This document shows, piece by piece, positions 20,925 through 23,665 of a DNA stretch of 23,665 nt. Position 1 is the first letter of the stretch, and each line of letters opens with the position of its first letter. Source of the DNA: SOJZ01 sp964556565 (GTDB taxonomy: Archaea; Thermoproteota; Bathyarchaeia; Bathyarchaeales; Bathyarchaeaceae); the NCBI GenBank assembly GCA_964556565.1, contig CAZKWF010000028.1, forward strand, positions 1 to 23,665, written 5' to 3'. Made by a program: the position numbers and the translations under genes. The notes beneath the pieces are model-generated. The model did no database searches. It was not told where the DNA came from and saw only the letters and a program-made list of their open reading frames with translations.

Positions 20925-22589
20925 TTGAGATTGTCTTCACAATCTGCAGGAACCCCAATTTTGATATTGAGGGAAGGAGCATCTCGATCTCGGGGAAGAG
21001 AAGCCCAACGTGCCAACATGATGGCAGCTCGAATTGTTGCTGAAGCGGTGAAAAGCGCTCTCGGACCGAAAGGCATGGATAAAATGCTTGTAGACAGCAT
21101 GGGCGACGTCACCATCACAAGCGACGGCCGTACAGTTCTTGACGAAATGGACATTCAACACCCCGCCGCGAAAATGATGGTGGAAGTTGCTAAGACACAG
21201 GACGATGAAGTAGGTGACGGAACAACAACATCTGTAATCACGGCTGGAGAGTTGTTAGCAAAAGCTGAAGACCTCATCGCGAAAAGGGTCCACCCAACCG
21301 TTATCATAGATGGATACCGAAAGGCGGCTGAAAAGGCGCTTGAGGCACTTGATAAAATCGCCATCTCGGTGAAGCCAAATGACAAAGAAGTTTTGAAAAA
21401 AGTTGCAATGACCTCTATGGCCAGCAAGCTCGTGGCTCAGAACAGAGAATACCTAGCGGAAATCGCTTCTTCGGGGATTCTTCAAGTCGCTGAAAAAGGC
21501 AAGGACGGATACAAAGTGGACATTGACGATGTTAAGGTTGAAAAAAAAGCTGGTAAGGCGCTGACCGACACAAAACTCATCAACGGAATTTTAATTGATA
21601 AAGAAGTTGTTCACTCTGGCATGCCAAAACGCGTGGAAGACGCCAAAATTGTTCTATTGGATACTCCACTTGAAATTGAAAAAACCGAGTTCGACGCGAA
21701 AATCAACATAGAAAGCCCAGAGCAGATGGATGCTTTCTTAAAAGAGGAAGAGAGTATGTTAAAACAGATGGTCAAGAAAATCACCGCAAAAGGCGTTAAT
21801 GTGGTTATCTGTCAAAAAGGCATAGACGATTTGGTTCAGCATTTCCTTTCCAGAGAAAATATCTTCGCAGTGCGTCGAGTGAAAAAATCGGATATGGAGA
21901 AGCTTGCAAAGGCAACCGGAGCAAAAATTGCCACAAACTTAGACGACTTGACCAAAGCAGACTTAGGCTATGCTAAACTCGTAGAACAAAGAAAAATCGG
22001 CGACGATAAAATGACCTTCATCGAAGGATGCAAAAACCCACGGTCAGTTACCATCCTCGTACGAGGTGGAACCGAAAGAATCGTTGACGAAGCCGAACGA
22101 TCACTACATGACGCACTATGTGTTGCACGCGACGTTGTTGAAGAACCGAAAATCGTAGCCGGCGGCGGAGCACCAGAAATGGAAGTTACAAAGATTATTA
22201 AAGAATACGCAGAAACGCTTCCAGGAAGAGAACAACTCGCAGCAATGCGCTTTGCAGAGGCACTTGAAGCGATACCAACCACACTAGCCGAGAACGCAGG
22301 ACTCGACCCAATCGATATCATATCTGAACTTCGGGCTCGACATGAGAAGGGTGAAATTTGGGCAGGAGTCAATGTTCACGAAGGAAGAGTAAGAAACATG
22401 AAACAAGTAAATGTCTTTGAACCACTTGCAGTCAAAAAACAAATCATCAAATCAGCCAGTGAAGCCGCATGCATGATCTTAAAGATCGACGACATCATCG
22501 CGGCTGGCAAGATGAAAGCTCCACCAACACCGCCAGGTGGACCTGGTATGGGACCTGGTGGAATGCCTCCAGGCATGGGGGCATACTAA
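20925..22589 (+). CDS. ths: thermosome subunit (group II chaperonin)
   Basis: 554-residue ATP-driven cytosolic chaperonin subunit that forms a double-ring folding chamber with a built-in lid. Equatorial domain motifs: ALGPKGMDKML (45-55), VTITSDGRTVL, the ATP-binding GDGTTT (97-102), and the second equatorial half with SLHDALCV, the VAGGGAPEMEV nucleotide loop and EIWAGVNVHEGRV. The apical domain with the helical protrusion lies between (about 205-380). The tail PPTPPGGPGMGPGGMPPGMGAY is the flexible Gly-Met-rich end seen in chaperonins that projects into the cavity; this one is also proline-rich. TTG start with a full SD and a TATA box. rpo6 follows immediately. Whether other subunit genes exist elsewhere is unknown. 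Confidence 0.97.
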   Translation: MRLSSQSAGTPILILREGASRSRGREAQRANMMAARIVAEAVKSALGPKGMDKMLVDSMGDVTITSDGRTVLDEMDIQHPAAKMMVEVAKTQDDEVGDGTTTSVITAGELLAKAEDLIAKRVHPTVIIDGYRKAAEKALEALDKIAISVKPNDKEVLKKVAMTSMASKLVAQNREYLAEIASSGILQVAEKGKDGYKVDIDDVKVEKKAGKALTDTKLINGILIDKEVVHSGMPKRVEDAKIVLLDTPLEIEKTEFDAKINIESPEQMDAFLKEEESMLKQMVKKITAKGVNVVICQKGIDDLVQHFLSRENIFAVRRVKKSDMEKLAKATGAKIATNLDDLTKADLGYAKLVEQRKIGDDKMTFIEGCKNPRSVTILVRGGTERIVDEAERSLHDALCVARDVVEEPKIVAGGGAPEMEVTKIIKEYAETLPGREQLAAMRFAEALEAIPTTLAENAGLDPIDIISELRARHEKGEIWAGVNVHEGRVRNMKQVNVFEPLAVKKQIIKSASEAACMILKIDDIIAAGKMKAPPTPPGGPGMGPGGMPPGMGAY

Positions 22590-22618
22590 CGAAACTGAGC
22601 GATAGCGAGAAGAAAGTT

Positions 22619-22855
22619 TTGATAGGTCCCCCTAAGCTTACACGCTTTGAAAAGGCTCGCATAGTGGGGGCTAGAGCTCTTCAAATCTCCATGGGCGCAC
22701 CCGTACTCGTCAAACCTTCGGAAAACGTTTCAAACCCTATTGACATTGCTCTTCAAGAACTTGAGAGCAAAATTCTTCCCATCACTATTCGTCGAACACT
22801 GCCAGATGAAACCTACCAAGACATTCCACTAAAATGGCTCCTTCCAAAAGACTAA
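22619..22855 (+). CDS. rpo6: DNA-directed RNA polymerase subunit Rpo6 (RpoK/omega)
   Basis: Small assembly subunit of archaeal RNA polymerase, equivalent to bacterial omega and eukaryotic RPB6. Conserved core: IGPPKLTRFEKARIVGARAL, QISMGAPVLV, PIDIALQELESKILPITIRR and LPDETYQDIPLKWLL. The only ordinary start codon after the thermosome stop in this frame is TTG 22619, giving 78 residues and starting right at IGPPKLTR. The frame is open upstream through the thermosome end, but no GTG, TTG or ATG occurs there until deep in that gene. It sits 29 bases after the thermosome stop, so it is probably cotranscribed and possibly coupled to it. A T-tract terminator follows. Confidence 0.9.
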   Translation: MIGPPKLTRFEKARIVGARALQISMGAPVLVKPSENVSNPIDIALQELESKILPITIRRTLPDETYQDIPLKWLLPKD

Positions 22856-22876
22856 AAACCGTCTGTCTTCTCAACC

Positions 22877-22896
22877 TTTTTATATTTGTTTTTTTT
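22877..22896 (+). terminator. T-tract terminator after rpo6
   Basis: Five T at 22877-22881 and a run of eight T at 22889-22896, 22 to 41 bases past the rpo6 stop. This is the usual archaeal T-rich terminator and would end the thermosome-rpo6 transcript before the convergent gene. Confidence 0.6.
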
Positions 22897-22921
22897 CAGT
22901 TTGAGTTTACGCTCTATACTC

Positions 22922-23407
22922 TCAAATTTTATCGAGCTTTTCTAATACTTGCTTAGCGTTTCTCAAGGTCTTGCCGATTCGTTCCCAGTGGGCGCCCTGC
23001 CAGTAAATCTGTTCACAGTTGGGGCACATCCAAAACTCATTATAGTATGAAGAAGTTTTTTGGGGAATCTTGTTCACAACTTTATCTTTAGAAACTGGTC
23101 TGATTCGTGTGTTGCATTTGGGACAACGTGAAACAGTGACATCGACTTCAAGCATGAGATCAAATCGCTTTGCCAATTTAGCGAGCTTTTCAGCTTCTGT
23201 TGTACCCTCAACAAGAAAGACACTTACTCCATGCCTCACAGCTTGTTGATGAAGCCTGAGATCACGGGTAAGGAGGACACAGTGCTGCTTTTTTGCGATT
23301 TCTATTAACTGTTTATCGTCAAGAGATCTGGAGTATTCAACGTTTTGGCCGAGCATGCGAAGCCATCGAGTGAGCTTTCCAAGCATGCCGTCAGTTATGA
23401 ACTTCAA
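22922..23407 (-). CDS. Mut7-C RNase-domain protein with zinc ribbon
   Basis: 161 residues. MKFITDGMLGKLTRWLRMLG (1-20) with Asp6, the SLDDKQL turn (Asp30, Asp31) and LLTRDLRL (Asp49) form the acidic site of the Mut7-C domain, a PIN-like predicted ribonuclease. A four-cysteine zinc ribbon (Cys95, Cys98, Cys128, Cys131) and the C-terminal YWQGAHWERI follow, as in stand-alone archaeal and bacterial homologues. TTG 23407 is preferred to GTG 23416: it gives the family N terminus and has GGTGG five bases upstream. The YHS gene lies just upstream on the same strand (34-43 bases), so they may be cotranscribed. RNA substrate unknown. Confidence 0.88.
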   Translation of the reverse strand: MKFITDGMLGKLTRWLRMLGQNVEYSRSLDDKQLIEIAKKQHCVLLTRDLRLHQQAVRHGVSVFLVEGTTEAEKLAKLAKRFDLMLEVDVTVSRCPKCNTRIRPVSKDKVVNKIPQKTSSYYNEFWMCPNCEQIYWQGAHWERIGKTLRNAKQVLEKLDKI

Positions 23408-23450
23408 CGTTTCCACCGATGTGCATCCACAGACAATCGCGAAACATGCT

Positions 23451-23594
23451 TCATTTTACAAATTTGTTTGGACTTCTCTTGAATCTTTTTTTACACGTTA
23501 TTGAACAGAAATAGTACGTTTCTCCTCCAAACTTGATTTTGAATTTAGCCGTTCTTTCGTCAAGCACCACTCCGCAAACAGGATCTCTAGGCAT
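23451..23594 (-). CDS. 47-residue YHS-domain protein
   Basis: Too short for most gene callers. The full protein is one YHS-type unit: DPVCGVVLDE, then TAKFKIKFGGETYYFCS and ITCKKRFKRSPNKFVK, with the family's three cysteines (in PVCG, FCS and TCKKRF) placed to bind metal. YHS units occur in metal-handling proteins, including the leader part of some heavy-metal ATPases and MerR-like proteins; alone, a metal-chaperone or sensing role is a guess. ATG at 23594 with AGGT six bases upstream; a TATA-like CTTATCTAT lies further upstream on this strand. It probably shares a transcript with the Mut7-C gene. Confidence 0.82.
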   Translation of the reverse strand: MPRDPVCGVVLDERTAKFKIKFGGETYYFCSITCKKRFKRSPNKFVK

Positions 23595-23665
23595 TTCATT
23601 ACCTGCCAGATTATTCCTACTGCACATAGATAAGCGTACCGAATATTCGTCCGTGCTCGTTAGAC

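Noticed and set aside
21968..22372. 134-codon minus-strand frame inside the thermosome gene
   Set aside because: Antisense to conserved chaperonin sequence; Ser-rich composition typical of a shadow frame.
1..23665. CRISPR array, insertion sequence, prophage or integrase signs
   Set aside because: No regularly spaced repeats, transposase, terminal inverted repeats or integrase-like protein was found on either strand.

Overview
The window looks like a chromosomal segment of an uncultured TACK-type archaeon, most simply a Bathyarchaeia-like lineage. Archaeal markers are a group II chaperonin (thermosome), RNA polymerase subunit Rpo6/K, ribosomal protein S25e (an archaeal/eukaryotic protein), membrane-anchored archaeal LonB, an Lhr-type helicase, an ER-type signal peptidase with a Ser-His pair, a TrmB-family regulator and a radical SAM protein of the tetraether lipid synthase family. 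TATA-like boxes lie where archaeal promoters should be, Shine-Dalgarno (SD) cores are often GGTGA or GGAGG, and more than half of the genes appear to start with GTG or TTG. The lineage call is inference from gene content. No rRNA, tRNA, CRISPR array, insertion sequence or prophage was seen.

Layout, left to right. 1-1.1 kb: signal peptidase and a small zinc-knuckle protein resembling the chromatin protein Cren7, both on the minus strand. 1.3-5.1 kb: Lhr helicase and a zinc-ribbon/Yip1-like membrane protein. 5.2-6.3 kb: a ribbon-helix-helix/RelE toxin-antitoxin pair and an unassigned small membrane protein preceded by two 14-bp repeats. 6.5-9.4 kb: malic enzyme facing a dihydrolipoamide dehydrogenase-like flavoprotein. 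9.7-10.7 kb: sugar nucleotidyltransferase plus a zinc-ribbon/DUF4342 protein. 10.7-13.0 kb: a TrmB-family regulator divergent from the tetraether-synthase-like radical SAM gene, apparently sharing one TATA element. 13.1-17.5 kb: S25e, then a minus-strand cluster of LonB, a cyclophilin-fold protein and a cyclic 2,3-diphosphoglycerate synthetase homologue. 17.7-20.7 kb: acyl-CoA dehydrogenase facing an etfBA operon. 20.9-22.9 kb: thermosome and rpo6. 22.9-23.6 kb: a Mut7-C RNase-domain protein and a 47-residue YHS-domain protein.

Functional links: the acyl-CoA dehydrogenase and the two ETF subunits form a plausible acyl-CoA oxidation unit with electron transfer. Malic enzyme would supply pyruvate and reduced nicotinamide. 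Lon and thermosome cover proteostasis. The TrmB/Tes pair suggests local control of membrane-lipid remodelling. I did not find a clearly new multi-gene system. The most unusual items are the Cren7-like zinc protein, the TrmB-Tes pair with its shared TATA, the helically phased 14-bp repeats, and kilobase-scale strand-composition domains that cut through individual genes.
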